Source: MGBC114079 sp964531385 (lineage in GTDB: Bacteria; Bacillota; Clostridia; Lachnospirales; CAG-274). From it: DNA of 64,000 bases. Shown here one piece after another: positions 36,554 through 44,938 of the stretch. Numbering within the stretch: the stretch's first letter is position 1; each line of letters begins with the position of its first letter. Both the position numbers and the translations under genes were made by a program. The stretch covers positions 5,629-69,628 of the forward strand of contig CAZHGC010000013.1 of NCBI GenBank assembly GCA_964531385.1, read 5' to 3'. The notes below the pieces were generated by a model. The model was not told the DNA's origin and ran no database searches. It saw only the letters and a list, made by a program, of their open reading frames with translations.

Positions 36554-37519
36554 ATGAAAATTGGAAATGTTTCGCTTGAAAACAACGTTTTTCTTGCACC
36601 TATGGCAGGTGTAACAGACCTTGTTTTCAGAATTATTTGCAAAGAATACGGCTGTGGCTTGGTATATTCCGAAATGGTCAGTGCAAAAGGGATTTTGCAC
36701 AACAACAAAAACACACAAAGTATGCTTGAAGTTTCTGAAAAAGAACGCCCCGCTGTTATACAACTTTTTGGGTCAGACCCTCAAATACTTGGACAAATGG
36801 CAAAAGAAGCCGAAAAATTTGCTGATATTATCGATATAAATATGGGGTGTCCAGCTCCAAAAATCGTTAAAAACGGCGAGGGCTCGGCTTTAATGAAAAA
36901 TCCAAAATTAATTGGAGAAATTGTTAAAAGCGTTTCTTCCGCTGTTTCAAAACCCGTTACAATAAAATTTAGAAAAGGGTTTGACAACAGCTGTATAAAT
37001 GCACCGGAAATTGCCGAAATTGCCGAAGAAAACGGAGCGTCTGCCGTTGCTGTTCATGGACGAACAAGAGAAGAATATTACAGCGGAACCGCAGACTGGG
37101 ATATAATCAAAGAAGTTAAAAAAAGAGTTTCAATTCCTGTAATTGGAAACGGCGATGTTACCTCTCCCGAAAAAGCAAAAGAACTTTTTGACAAAACAGG
37201 CTGTGATGCAATTATGATTGGACGTGCGGCAGAGGGCAACCCTTGGATTTTTAAACGAACAAGCCATTATATTAAAACAGGCGAACTTTTGCCCGAACCA
37301 ACTGTTGAAGAAAAACTTTTGCTTGCCTTAAAGCATTTGGATATGCTTGTTGAATATAAAGGCGAATACATCGGCGTTAGAGAAATGAGACGACATTTGG
37401 GAAAATATATAAAAGGAATTCCCCATTGTGCCGAAGCAAGATTTCACATAAACAAAGCCGAAACAAAAGACGAAATGAAAACATTTGTTGAAAAACTTTT
37501 GGGATATAGCCAATTTTAA
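36554..37519 (+). CDS. dusB: tRNA-dihydrouridine synthase (DusB type)
   Basis: This flavin enzyme reduces uridines in the tRNA D-loop. The 321-residue protein has VFLAPMAGVTDLVFR, IQLFGSDP, DINMGCPAPKIVKNGEGSALM in adjacent parts with the catalytic cysteine, AVHGRTREEYYSG and IGRAAEGNPW. An in-frame TAA at 36548-36550 excludes any upstream start. The missing ribosome binding site is described in the preceding entry. Confidence 0.95.
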   Translation: MKIGNVSLENNVFLAPMAGVTDLVFRIICKEYGCGLVYSEMVSAKGILHNNKNTQSMLEVSEKERPAVIQLFGSDPQILGQMAKEAEKFADIIDINMGCPAPKIVKNGEGSALMKNPKLIGEIVKSVSSAVSKPVTIKFRKGFDNSCINAPEIAEIAEENGASAVAVHGRTREEYYSGTADWDIIKEVKKRVSIPVIGNGDVTSPEKAKELFDKTGCDAIMIGRAAEGNPWIFKRTSHYIKTGELLPEPTVEEKLLLALKHLDMLVEYKGEYIGVREMRRHLGKYIKGIPHCAEARFHINKAETKDEMKTFVEKLLGYSQF

Positions 37520-37558
37520 AATTTTTACGGCTGTTTTGCAAAATTTAACACATATATA

Positions 37559-37592
37559 AAAACCCCCTTAAATTCTGTTTAAGAGGGTTTTT
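37559..37592 (+). terminator. Bidirectional terminator after dusB
   Basis: AACCCCCTTAAA pairs with TTTAAGAGGGTT (one mismatch), with A residues before and a T run after. It lies between the converging dusB and pectate lyase genes. Confidence 0.7.
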
Positions 37593-37608
37593 GCTTTTGT
37601 TATATTAT

Positions 37609-39096
37609 TTAAAAAACTTTATCAAAAATATCTGTAACAGTTAATTTATTTGCCTGTGAGTTTGAAACAAACTCTTTTGATGCAGAGCGGATTAACTGTT
37701 CTTTTTCTTCGGCATTTGAGCTATCAACGCTTATTTCAACACCGTTTGCCGATTTTGCCGGAAGGTCGTTTTCATCTTTGCTGTTCCAACTAATTATGTT
37801 ATCCCATTTGTAAGCTGTATATTCTTGAAGATGATAATTTCTCAAATTATTGAACGCAATACAATTTTCGGCAAATATTTTTGCACCCGAATTGTTTTTG
37901 TCAAAACCATATCTTTCGTGGTCAAAAGTTATGCAGTTTTTCATAAATCTCAATGAATTTGTTTTTGAAAACTTGCTTCCAAGTTTGAAGCCGTTTGGAT
38001 TTCCGCCCCAATTTTCAGTTGCAATTTGTGTTGCGTTAAATTCGCCTTTTGAAGTTGGAATTGCTCCAAAAAGTTCGTCAAGCTTTGCAAAATAGGCTTC
38101 TTTTGTTTTTTCACAAAGAGTTCCCTCGTTATATTCAGAAACAAATTTGTTGTATGTTTCTTCGTTTGACAAAGCTTTAAGTCTTCTTATGTATGGGAGG
38201 TTTTCATCAAGAGAAAGCCCGTTGTTGTAATCTGTAAATCCAAGACAGTTTGCAGGAAGCCCGTTGTTCCAGCAAATACAGTTTAAATAATCGTTTCGAT
38301 ATGTCCAATATCCGCCAACCTTTTGAAATTCTTCGCTTTGCTCCGAAACATCTTTATCAAAGCTGTCCCAAGCATCGTCGCTGTTTTCCCAAGCAACACA
38401 ACCGTCAAAAACATTTTTTGAATTTAAAATTGTTCCAAGATTGGTTGTTTCGGCAGGGCCTGCACCAAGCTTAATTGCAAAGCCGTCAGCATTTCCGCCC
38501 AATGTGAAAACATCACAATTTCTATAGCTGTAAACGTTTGTTATTACATTTCCGTTTGAACCACCGGCAATTTGAAGCCCGCTGTCATTGTTATATCTCG
38601 TTATACAGTTTGTAACTTTATTTTTTGTTGCGGAGGTTCCTTTTATGAGAATTCCGTTATCGTGACCTTTTTCAACAACCAAATTTTTAATTTCGTTGTT
38701 TGAACTGCTTATTCTTATTGCAACATCGGAATCAGACGATTTGCTTTTTGTAATGTCGTTTTTGCCTTTCATATTTTCAAAATTTAAAACCGGAAGAGCT
38801 CCGTCTGATGAGGGAACGCCGATTATAGCTTGATTTGAAAGAGAAAGAACAATTCCGTCCTCCATATCTATCGAGTTTGTTACATAAATTTTTTGCTTTC
38901 CGTCTTTAATTGCTGAATCAAGCTCGGAATATGTTGAAACTTGAACGCCATTTGAAACATCAACGTTTTGAAAATTTTCAATTGCTGATTTTGATTTTGA
39001 CTCATCAAAATTTGATGTTGCTGTTGCTGTTATCGACATTGATGTTAAAGACAAAACAGCAACTATTAAAAATGCGGATACTTTTTTATATTTCAT
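37609..39096 (-). CDS. Secreted family 9 pectate lyase
   Basis: The 495-residue protein has a signal peptide (cleavage near TATATS) and a parallel beta-helix domain typical of polysaccharide lyase family 9. GGNADGFAIKLG and WENSDDAWDSFD supply the aspartates that bind calcium in PL9 enzymes; NPNGFKLGSK supplies the lysine position used as catalytic base. PL9 enzymes cleave polygalacturonate by beta-elimination. No SLH or carbohydrate-binding module is attached, so the enzyme is probably released. The start is ATG at 39096 with AGGAGG at 39105-39110. Confidence 0.9.
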   Translation of the reverse strand: MKYKKVSAFLIVAVLSLTSMSITATATSNFDESKSKSAIENFQNVDVSNGVQVSTYSELDSAIKDGKQKIYVTNSIDMEDGIVLSLSNQAIIGVPSSDGALPVLNFENMKGKNDITKSKSSDSDVAIRISSSNNEIKNLVVEKGHDNGILIKGTSATKNKVTNCITRYNNDSGLQIAGGSNGNVITNVYSYRNCDVFTLGGNADGFAIKLGAGPAETTNLGTILNSKNVFDGCVAWENSDDAWDSFDKDVSEQSEEFQKVGGYWTYRNDYLNCICWNNGLPANCLGFTDYNNGLSLDENLPYIRRLKALSNEETYNKFVSEYNEGTLCEKTKEAYFAKLDELFGAIPTSKGEFNATQIATENWGGNPNGFKLGSKFSKTNSLRFMKNCITFDHERYGFDKNNSGAKIFAENCIAFNNLRNYHLQEYTAYKWDNIISWNSKDENDLPAKSANGVEISVDSSNAEEKEQLIRSASKEFVSNSQANKLTVTDIFDKVF

Positions 39097-39129
39097 ATAA
39101 TTTGCCTCCTTTTAATTTCTTATACTTTG

Positions 39130-39158
39130 ATTTTAATAGGCTTTTGGCAAAATGTCAA
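39130..39158 (-). promoter_or_regulatory. Promoter of the pectate lyase gene
   Basis: Perfect TTGACA (39153-39158), a 17 base spacer and TAAAAT (39130-39135) on the minus strand. No operator-like repeat is evident beside it. Confidence 0.75.
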
Positions 39159-39280
39159 TTAAAATTGATTATTTATTACATTTGTTTTATGAAATTTTAA
39201 AATTTGTTTTGTTAAAAAAACAGCCGTTTAAGACTTTTTGCAAAAATGCGTTGTCAAAAACAGCTGTTATTTTATTCAAA

Positions 39281-40552
39281 TTATTTAATTTCGCTAATTC
39301 CGCCCATATAAGGAACAAGAACATCAGGAATTTTGATGCTTCCGTCTGCCTGTTGGAAGTTTTCAAGAATTGCCGCTGTTGTTCTTCCAACAGCAAGACC
39401 GCTTCCGTTTAATGTGTGAACATATTTAGCTTTGTCTTTGATGTTGTCTTTATATTTAATGTTTGCTCTTCTTGCCTGATAATCTTCAAAGTTTGAACAG
39501 CTTGAAATTTCAACATATCTTCCATAGCTTGGCATCCAAACTTCAATGTCATAAGTCATTGCCGAACTGAAGCCCAAATCTCCCGCACAAAGACGAACAA
39601 CTCTATATGGAAGTCCAATAAGCTGTAAAATGTGTTCAGCGTCGTTTGTTAAGCTTTCAAGCTCTTGATAAGAATTTTCCGGCTTTGCAAATTTAACAAG
39701 TTCAACTTTATTGAATTGGTGCTGACGAATAAGCCCTCTTGTATCTCTTCCTGCAGAACCTGCTTCAGCTCTGAAACAAGCTGTGTATGCACAATGTTTG
39801 ATAGTTAATTTGTTTCCGTCCAAAATATCATCACGATACATATTTGTTACGGGAACTTCGGCTGTTGGAACAAGGAAAAAGCCGTTGTTTGCAACTTTGA
39901 AAGCATCTTCTTCAAATTTTGGAAGCTGACCTGTTCCTGTCATACTGTCTCTGTTTACCATTTGAGGAGGGAAAACTTCTGTGTAACCATGTTTGTCAAC
40001 GTGTGTGTCAAGCATAAAGTTTGTTATTGCACGCTCAAGCCTTGCCCCCAAACCTTTGTAAACCGTAAATCTTGTTCCTGTAATTTTTGCAGCGGTAACA
40101 GGGTCTAAAATATCATATTTTTCTCCAATTTCCCAATGTGGTTTCGGTTCAAAATCAAATTTTGTCGGTTCGCCCCATTTTCTCAATTCAATGTTTTGAG
40201 AATCATCTTTTCCCTCTGGAACGAGGTCATTTGGTGTGTTTGGAACGCTTAAAAGGAAATTTCTGATTTGTTCGTCAACATCTTTAACCTGAGCATCAAG
40301 TTCTTTAACTTTGTCGGAAATTGCTTTCATTTCGTTCATTAATTCGGTTGTGTCTTTGCCTTCTTTTTTAAGTGCAGGAATTTGCTTTGACGCAACATTT
40401 TGCTTGTTTTTAAGCTCTTCAACTTCACCAAGCAAAGCTCGTCTTTTGTTGTCAAGTTCAACAAAATTTTCAAGATGATATTCTTTATTTCTTTTCGCAA
40501 GAGCTTTTTTTATTCCGTCAAAATCTGTTCTAAATCTTTTTACATCTAACAT
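39281..40552 (-). CDS. serS: Seryl-tRNA synthetase
   Basis: SerS charges tRNA-Ser and tRNA-Sec. The 423-residue protein has the N-terminal coiled-coil arm (about 30-105) and the class II core with TGTGQLPKFEEDAF, FRAEAGSAGRDTRGLIRQHQF in adjacent segments (motif 2) and the end NGSGLAVGRT (motif 3). The start is ATG at 40552, seven bases after GGGAGG. The leader from its promoter is about 140 nt and contains no T-box motif. Confidence 0.97.
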   Translation of the reverse strand: MLDVKRFRTDFDGIKKALAKRNKEYHLENFVELDNKRRALLGEVEELKNKQNVASKQIPALKKEGKDTTELMNEMKAISDKVKELDAQVKDVDEQIRNFLLSVPNTPNDLVPEGKDDSQNIELRKWGEPTKFDFEPKPHWEIGEKYDILDPVTAAKITGTRFTVYKGLGARLERAITNFMLDTHVDKHGYTEVFPPQMVNRDSMTGTGQLPKFEEDAFKVANNGFFLVPTAEVPVTNMYRDDILDGNKLTIKHCAYTACFRAEAGSAGRDTRGLIRQHQFNKVELVKFAKPENSYQELESLTNDAEHILQLIGLPYRVVRLCAGDLGFSSAMTYDIEVWMPSYGRYVEISSCSNFEDYQARRANIKYKDNIKDKAKYVHTLNGSGLAVGRTTAAILENFQQADGSIKIPDVLVPYMGGISEIK

Positions 40553-40701
40553 TGTAAGTCCTCCCGTTAATTTAAGTTGCAAAAATTTGCCGAAAACAAA
40601 AATTGTTTGTTTCCAAGCTTAGTTTAAAGCAACACCGCATAAATTTAACAATTTTGGATAATATTTCTCTTTTGCGGCATTTCCTTAATCGATTATTTTT
40701 T

Positions 40702-40729
40702 ATTTTACCACACATAGAAAAAATTTCAA
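40702..40729 (-). promoter_or_regulatory. serS promoter
   Basis: TTGAAA (40724-40729), a 16 base spacer and TAAAAT (40702-40707) on the minus strand. Confidence 0.6.
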
Positions 40730-40779
40730 CATTAATTGAAAATTATTTTTAAATAAATGCTTTAAAATTACATTTGTTA

Positions 40780-40808
40780 TTGATTATTGATTTTTCTTCT
40801 GTTAAAAT
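40780..40808 (+). promoter_or_regulatory. Promoter of the stalk-domain protein gene
   Basis: TTGATT (40780-40785), a 17 base spacer and TAAAAT (40803-40808). GGAGG precedes the ATG at 40863. Confidence 0.6.
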
Positions 40809-40862
40809 GAAAGTGATGAAGTTTTTGAAATATAAACATTTTTTAACTATGGAGGAGATAAA

Positions 40863-41795
40863 ATGAATTTTAAAAAATTTTCAGCTTTGGCTGTTTCGTT
40901 AATAAGTGCCTTTTTGTTTTCGACACCTTCTTTTGCCGAAAGCAACATAACAGTTAAACTAAACGGAGATGAAATTAATTTTGAAGACCAGCAAGCAGAA
41001 ATTGTTAATGGCAGAACTCTTGTTCCGTTGAGAGGCGTTTTCGATTCAATGGGATTTGACGTTAATTGGAACGACCAAACAAGAACTGCTGAAATTTCAA
41101 GCAGTCTTGCCGATATTTCCATGACAGAAAATATAAATCGCATAACGGCAAACACAAAAACAATCGAAATCGATGTTGCTCCGCAAATTATAAACAATCG
41201 TTTAATGATTCCTCTTCGTGCTGTTGCCGAAAGCGTTAAGGCAACTGTTGAATGGGACGGAGAAACAAGAACCGTTTCAATTTATTACACAATGGCAGAC
41301 GGCGTTGATGAAACAGTTAAAAACGTTGGTCAGGACGAACAGCAATATTTAAAAAATTTAATTTCAATAATGGACGAATTGAGAACTGCGGCAGCCCCTT
41401 TGCAAGATGCTGTTTTGTGCAACATTGCAAACCTTGGCGACTTTTACAGTTCTCCGTCTCCAAAAGTTAGCGAAGAACAATATACTGCTCTTGAAGAGCC
41501 TTTAGACAAACTTTTAAAACTTGAAGCTCCAGAAAGTTTCTATCAAGCTGACGGCTGTGTTAAAGACTATGTCGAATTTATAAAAGAGCTTATAACTTTT
41601 TCAAGAGATAAAAACCCTAAAAACATTTATGACAGAGACAACGAAGAATTTGCTTCCGAAATGGAATATTACAAAACTCGTTTGGAAGAGCTAAACGCCG
41701 ATTTTGGAAATCATCTTCTCAAATATTTTAACGAAAACAAAGTCTTCTACGAAGGAATTTACGGCGATTATGTTTTGGATTTGCTTCTTCATTAA
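40863..41795 (+). CDS. Secreted stalk-domain (copper amine oxidase N-terminal-like) protein
   Basis: The 310-residue protein has a signal peptide (about 1-25, ending PSFA) and a stalk domain over about 28-145 with the usual pattern NGRTLVPLRGVFDSMGFDV, NWND and NRLMIPLRAVAESV. These domains in Firmicutes are extracellular structural modules, not oxidases. The C-terminal 160 residues are helical and I do not recognise them. The role is unknown. Confidence 0.85.
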   Translation: MNFKKFSALAVSLISAFLFSTPSFAESNITVKLNGDEINFEDQQAEIVNGRTLVPLRGVFDSMGFDVNWNDQTRTAEISSSLADISMTENINRITANTKTIEIDVAPQIINNRLMIPLRAVAESVKATVEWDGETRTVSIYYTMADGVDETVKNVGQDEQQYLKNLISIMDELRTAAAPLQDAVLCNIANLGDFYSSPSPKVSEEQYTALEEPLDKLLKLEAPESFYQADGCVKDYVEFIKELITFSRDKNPKNIYDRDNEEFASEMEYYKTRLEELNADFGNHLLKYFNENKVFYEGIYGDYVLDLLLH

Positions 41796-41871
41796 TAAAT
41801 TTTAAAGTTTGACAACTTTTGGCTCTCTTGTTACTTTGAAATTTGTAAATATAAACAGGAGATTAACTCAA

Positions 41872-43254
41872 ATGGAAAAATTAAAACAACTTTTGGCAAA
41901 AACCAAAAATCAAGATTTAATATTAAACGGAAGCCTTTTAAAAGCGATATTGCTTTTAGCAATTCCGATAGTTATAAACAACTTTATACAAACTATGTAT
42001 AATTTAACCGATTCATATTGGCTTGGGCTTATCGGCCCAAACCATATGGCGGCAATAACCCTTGTTTCTCCAGTTCAATCGATTGTTGTTAATTTTGGAA
42101 ACGGAATAACTGTTGCCGGTTCAATTTTAATTGCACAATATGTCGGTGCGGGAGATATGAAAAATGGAAAACAAATGACAATGCAAATTTTTGTCTGTTC
42201 AATGTTGTTTTCAATAATCTGCTCTTTGGCATGTTTTGTTGCAACGCCATACATTGTTGGCTCGCTTGGGGCAGAAGGCGATGTTTTTGATTACAGTGTT
42301 ACATATCTTCAAATTGTAATTATGGATATGCCGTTTTTGTTTTTGATAAACCTCTACACCGCTGTTAATCAAGCTCAAGGCGACACTGTTAAGCCAATGC
42401 TTTTAAATCTTTCGGGAATGTTAATAAATATGGTTTTAGACCCTCTTTTCTTGAAAGAATTTGGTTGGGGCGTTGCCGGTGCGGCTTCCGCAACACTTTT
42501 GGCAAAAGTTCCCTGTGCAATAGTCGCTTTTATATTTTTATCAAAAAAGAAAAACCCTCTTGCACTTTCTTTCAAAGGCTTTCGATTTGACAAAAACAAG
42601 CTTAGCAAAATTGTTAAAATTGGACTTCCAACGGCAATTGGCGGAAGCACAATGCAACTTGGTTTTTTGCTTATGAGCACAAACGTTTTGGAATATGGAC
42701 CCCTTGCCGTTGCGGCATATGGAATTGGCAACAGAATTAACGGAATTATATCAATGCCCTCAACAGCAACGGGTTCTGCTGTTGCAACAATAATCGGTCA
42801 AAACCTTGGAGCCGGCAAAATTGAGCGTGCCGAACAAGCATATCGTCTTGCAAGACGAATTATTGTCATATTCCTTTTTATCGGCGGGTTGATTTTGTCA
42901 ACCAATTTTGTTTCAACTTCAATTGTTAAGATTTTTTCCGAAGATTCAAAAGTAATCGGCTGGGCATCTGATTTCCTTTCGATAATGGCTTTTTGCTGTT
43001 GGACAAACGGAATTCACGACACAACGAAAGGGCTTTTTCAAGGCTCCGGCCACACTTTAATTCTTATGTTTATCGATGCGGCAAGGCTTTGGATTTTCCG
43101 TTTTGCAACAATTTACATCGGTCGAGAATGGTTTGGCTTGGACGTTGAATGTATTTGGTATTCCGTTGTTGTAAGTAATGCAATTTCCGCATTTATATTG
43201 TGGCTTTTGTATAAATTTAAACTTTGGCGTAAAAATGCGGTTAAAATAAATTAA
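41872..43254 (+). CDS. MATE-family efflux transporter
   Basis: The 460-residue protein has about twelve membrane helices. It begins with the typical SLLKAILLLAIPIVINNFIQTMYN and DSYWLG, with the repeated MATE half starting near GLPTAIGGSTMQLG. MATE proteins export cationic drugs or metabolites with Na+ or H+. The substrate is unknown. The start is ATG at 41872 after AGGAG. A hairpin near 43339-43377 ends the transcript. Confidence 0.93.
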   Translation: MEKLKQLLAKTKNQDLILNGSLLKAILLLAIPIVINNFIQTMYNLTDSYWLGLIGPNHMAAITLVSPVQSIVVNFGNGITVAGSILIAQYVGAGDMKNGKQMTMQIFVCSMLFSIICSLACFVATPYIVGSLGAEGDVFDYSVTYLQIVIMDMPFLFLINLYTAVNQAQGDTVKPMLLNLSGMLINMVLDPLFLKEFGWGVAGAASATLLAKVPCAIVAFIFLSKKKNPLALSFKGFRFDKNKLSKIVKIGLPTAIGGSTMQLGFLLMSTNVLEYGPLAVAAYGIGNRINGIISMPSTATGSAVATIIGQNLGAGKIERAEQAYRLARRIIVIFLFIGGLILSTNFVSTSIVKIFSEDSKVIGWASDFLSIMAFCCWTNGIHDTTKGLFQGSGHTLILMFIDAARLWIFRFATIYIGREWFGLDVECIWYSVVVSNAISAFILWLLYKFKLWRKNAVKIN

Positions 43255-43338
43255 TTTGCTTGACTGATTGGCTTAACAGACGTTAATTGTAAATGATTGC
43301 TTTTCACAATTCTAACATAAAAACAAACTAAAAAAATT

Positions 43339-43388
43339 AGGCATAACAAAAAGCGAACACCGCCTTTAGTTATGCCTCTTAATTTTTC
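43339..43388 (+). terminator. Probable terminator after the MATE gene
   Basis: AGGCATAAC (43339-43347) pairs with GTTATGCCT (43369-43377), with further inner pairing, followed by CTTAATTTTTC. Confidence 0.6.
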
Positions 43389-43412
43389 ACCCTCAAATTC
43401 ACTCCAAAGACA

Positions 43413-43452
43413 AACAGCCAAAATCATTGAATTCCCAATGATTTTGGCTGTT
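43413..43452 (-). terminator. Strong hairpin after the XRE gene
   Basis: A perfect 17 bp stem (43413-43429 with 43436-43452). On the minus strand a moderately T-rich stretch follows (TTTGTCTTT). It lies eight bases past the regulator's stop codon. Confidence 0.65.
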
Positions 43453-43460
43453 AAAAAAAA

Positions 43461-44234
43461 TTATAAATCTTCTTCGTCAAGTTCAAACTCAAGGTCTACA
43501 TCAGATGAAGAATCATCTTCAACATCAGGTGTCAAAACAATTGTCTTTGTCAATTTTCGTACATTTTTAATAATTGAAATGACAAAATCAAGTTCTGTTG
43601 AAGTAAGCCCGTTTATAAGACTTACAGCCGTTGAAAGCTTGGTTCTGAGAATTGCTTCTTTTGTCTTTTCTGCCAAAACTTCTTTTTCCGAACGAATTAA
43701 CGTTCCTGCCGGCTTAGTTATTAATTGGTCGAGAGTTATACTGAAAAATTCAGAAATTCGGCATAAATTTTTTATGCTTGTACCTCTTTGACCTCTTTCG
43801 ATAAGACCCAAAAAGCCCGGTGCAATTGTAAGAATTTCGGAAAGTTCTTCAATTGTTAAATCTCTCTTTTGACGTTCAAATCTAATGTTTGAACCAATGA
43901 TTTTGTTATACTCGCTGTTGGAGATTTCTTTTCTTTTAAGAATTTCCAGCCTTTCTCTTGCTCTTCTTGTTTCTTCATCTTCCTCTTTTTCTTCATCATC
44001 TTCAATTTCTTCAATTTCGAATTCATCATCATTATCAATTTCAAATTCGTCATCGTCATCATCGTCAATCTCAAACGTTTCGTCCAACTCTAAATCTTCG
44101 CTTTTTTTAACCTCCTCATTAAATTCAGATTTTTCGTCAAGATTTTCAATAACATCAGAGTTATCTGCATTAACGTCAGAATTTTCGATAATATCAACGT
44201 TGTCAACATTGTCTGTAAGTTCTTTATTGTCCAT
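43461..44234 (-). CDS. XRE-family regulator with long acidic N-terminal region
   Basis: The 257-residue protein starts with about 110 residues rich in Asp/Glu (runs such as DDDDDDEFEID). A Cro/CI helix-turn-helix follows (about 118-175: RFERQKRDLTIEELSEIL, FLGLIERGQRGTSIKNL). It ends in a helical part and another acidic tail. The acidic arms could mimic DNA or bind a partner. The start is ATG at 44234 with GGGGG upstream. It is divergent from nothing obvious and a single gene. Targets are unknown. Confidence 0.85.
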   Translation of the reverse strand: MDNKELTDNVDNVDIIENSDVNADNSDVIENLDEKSEFNEEVKKSEDLELDETFEIDDDDDDEFEIDNDDEFEIEEIEDDEEKEEDEETRRARERLEILKRKEISNSEYNKIIGSNIRFERQKRDLTIEELSEILTIAPGFLGLIERGQRGTSIKNLCRISEFFSITLDQLITKPAGTLIRSEKEVLAEKTKEAILRTKLSTAVSLINGLTSTELDFVISIIKNVRKLTKTIVLTPDVEDDSSSDVDLEFELDEEDL

Positions 44235-44350
44235 AATATCCCCCAAGTCATTAAATTTATAGTGTGTTTTGAAACAATAAGCGGTTCGTTTCAATACAGA
44301 TAGTTTCACGCAATATTATATAATTTTTTTGTACATTTATCAAGAACTTT

Positions 44351-44878
44351 TTAAAGAAATTTTTCGAGATAGTCAGAAAAATGGGATTTTTCGAGATTTT
44401 CCGCCTTATCGATAACAGTTGTATTTAATTCTTCTTTATATTTTAAAATTTTATTTGAAATTTCTTCGTCAAAGCTTCCCAAAATTTGAACAGCAAGAAG
44501 CCCGGCGTTTTTTGCACCGTTTATTGCAACCGTTGCAACGGGTATTCCGCCCGGCATTTGAACAATTGAATAAAGCGAATCAACACCGCTTAACGCTTTT
44601 GTTTTAACGGGAACGCCAATTACAGGGAGAGACGTTATTGCCGCTGTCATTCCCGGAAGATGAGCCGCTCCGCCGGCTCCGGCAATAATTATTTTCAAAC
44701 CTCTGCTTTTTGCCGTTTCTGCATATTCATACATTCTTTTCGGCGTTCTGTGGGCAGAAACTATAGTTATTTCATATGGAATTTCAAATTGTTCCATAAC
44801 CTTTGCAGCCTCCTGCATAACAGGCAAATCGGAATCACTTCCCATAATTATTCCAACAACAGGTTTTTCGTTATTCAT
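44351..44878 (-). CDS. purE: N5-carboxyaminoimidazole ribonucleotide mutase
   Basis: Class I PurE converts N5-CAIR, the PurK product, to CAIR. The 175-residue protein has VGIIMGSDSDLPVM, VSAHRTP, AGAGGAAHLPGM and GVDSLYSIVQMPGGIPVATV in adjacent parts. The start is ATG at 44878 after AAAGGAGG. It is separated by about 30 kb from purK and is not next to other pur genes. Confidence 0.97.
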   Translation of the reverse strand: MNNEKPVVGIIMGSDSDLPVMQEAAKVMEQFEIPYEITIVSAHRTPKRMYEYAETAKSRGLKIIIAGAGGAAHLPGMTAAITSLPVIGVPVKTKALSGVDSLYSIVQMPGGIPVATVAINGAKNAGLLAVQILGSFDEEISNKILKYKEELNTTVIDKAENLEKSHFSDYLEKFL

Positions 44879-44938
44879 TTTTGTTCCTCCTTTAAATTTT
44901 GACAATTTTCAAAAAACAAACTTGTCTTCTTTATTAAA

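Noticed and set aside
40553..40700. T-box leader for serS
   Set aside because: The roughly 140 nt leader has no GGGTGG-N-ACCGCG-type antiterminator sequence and no terminator before the gene. The GCGGTG near 40635 lacks its context.
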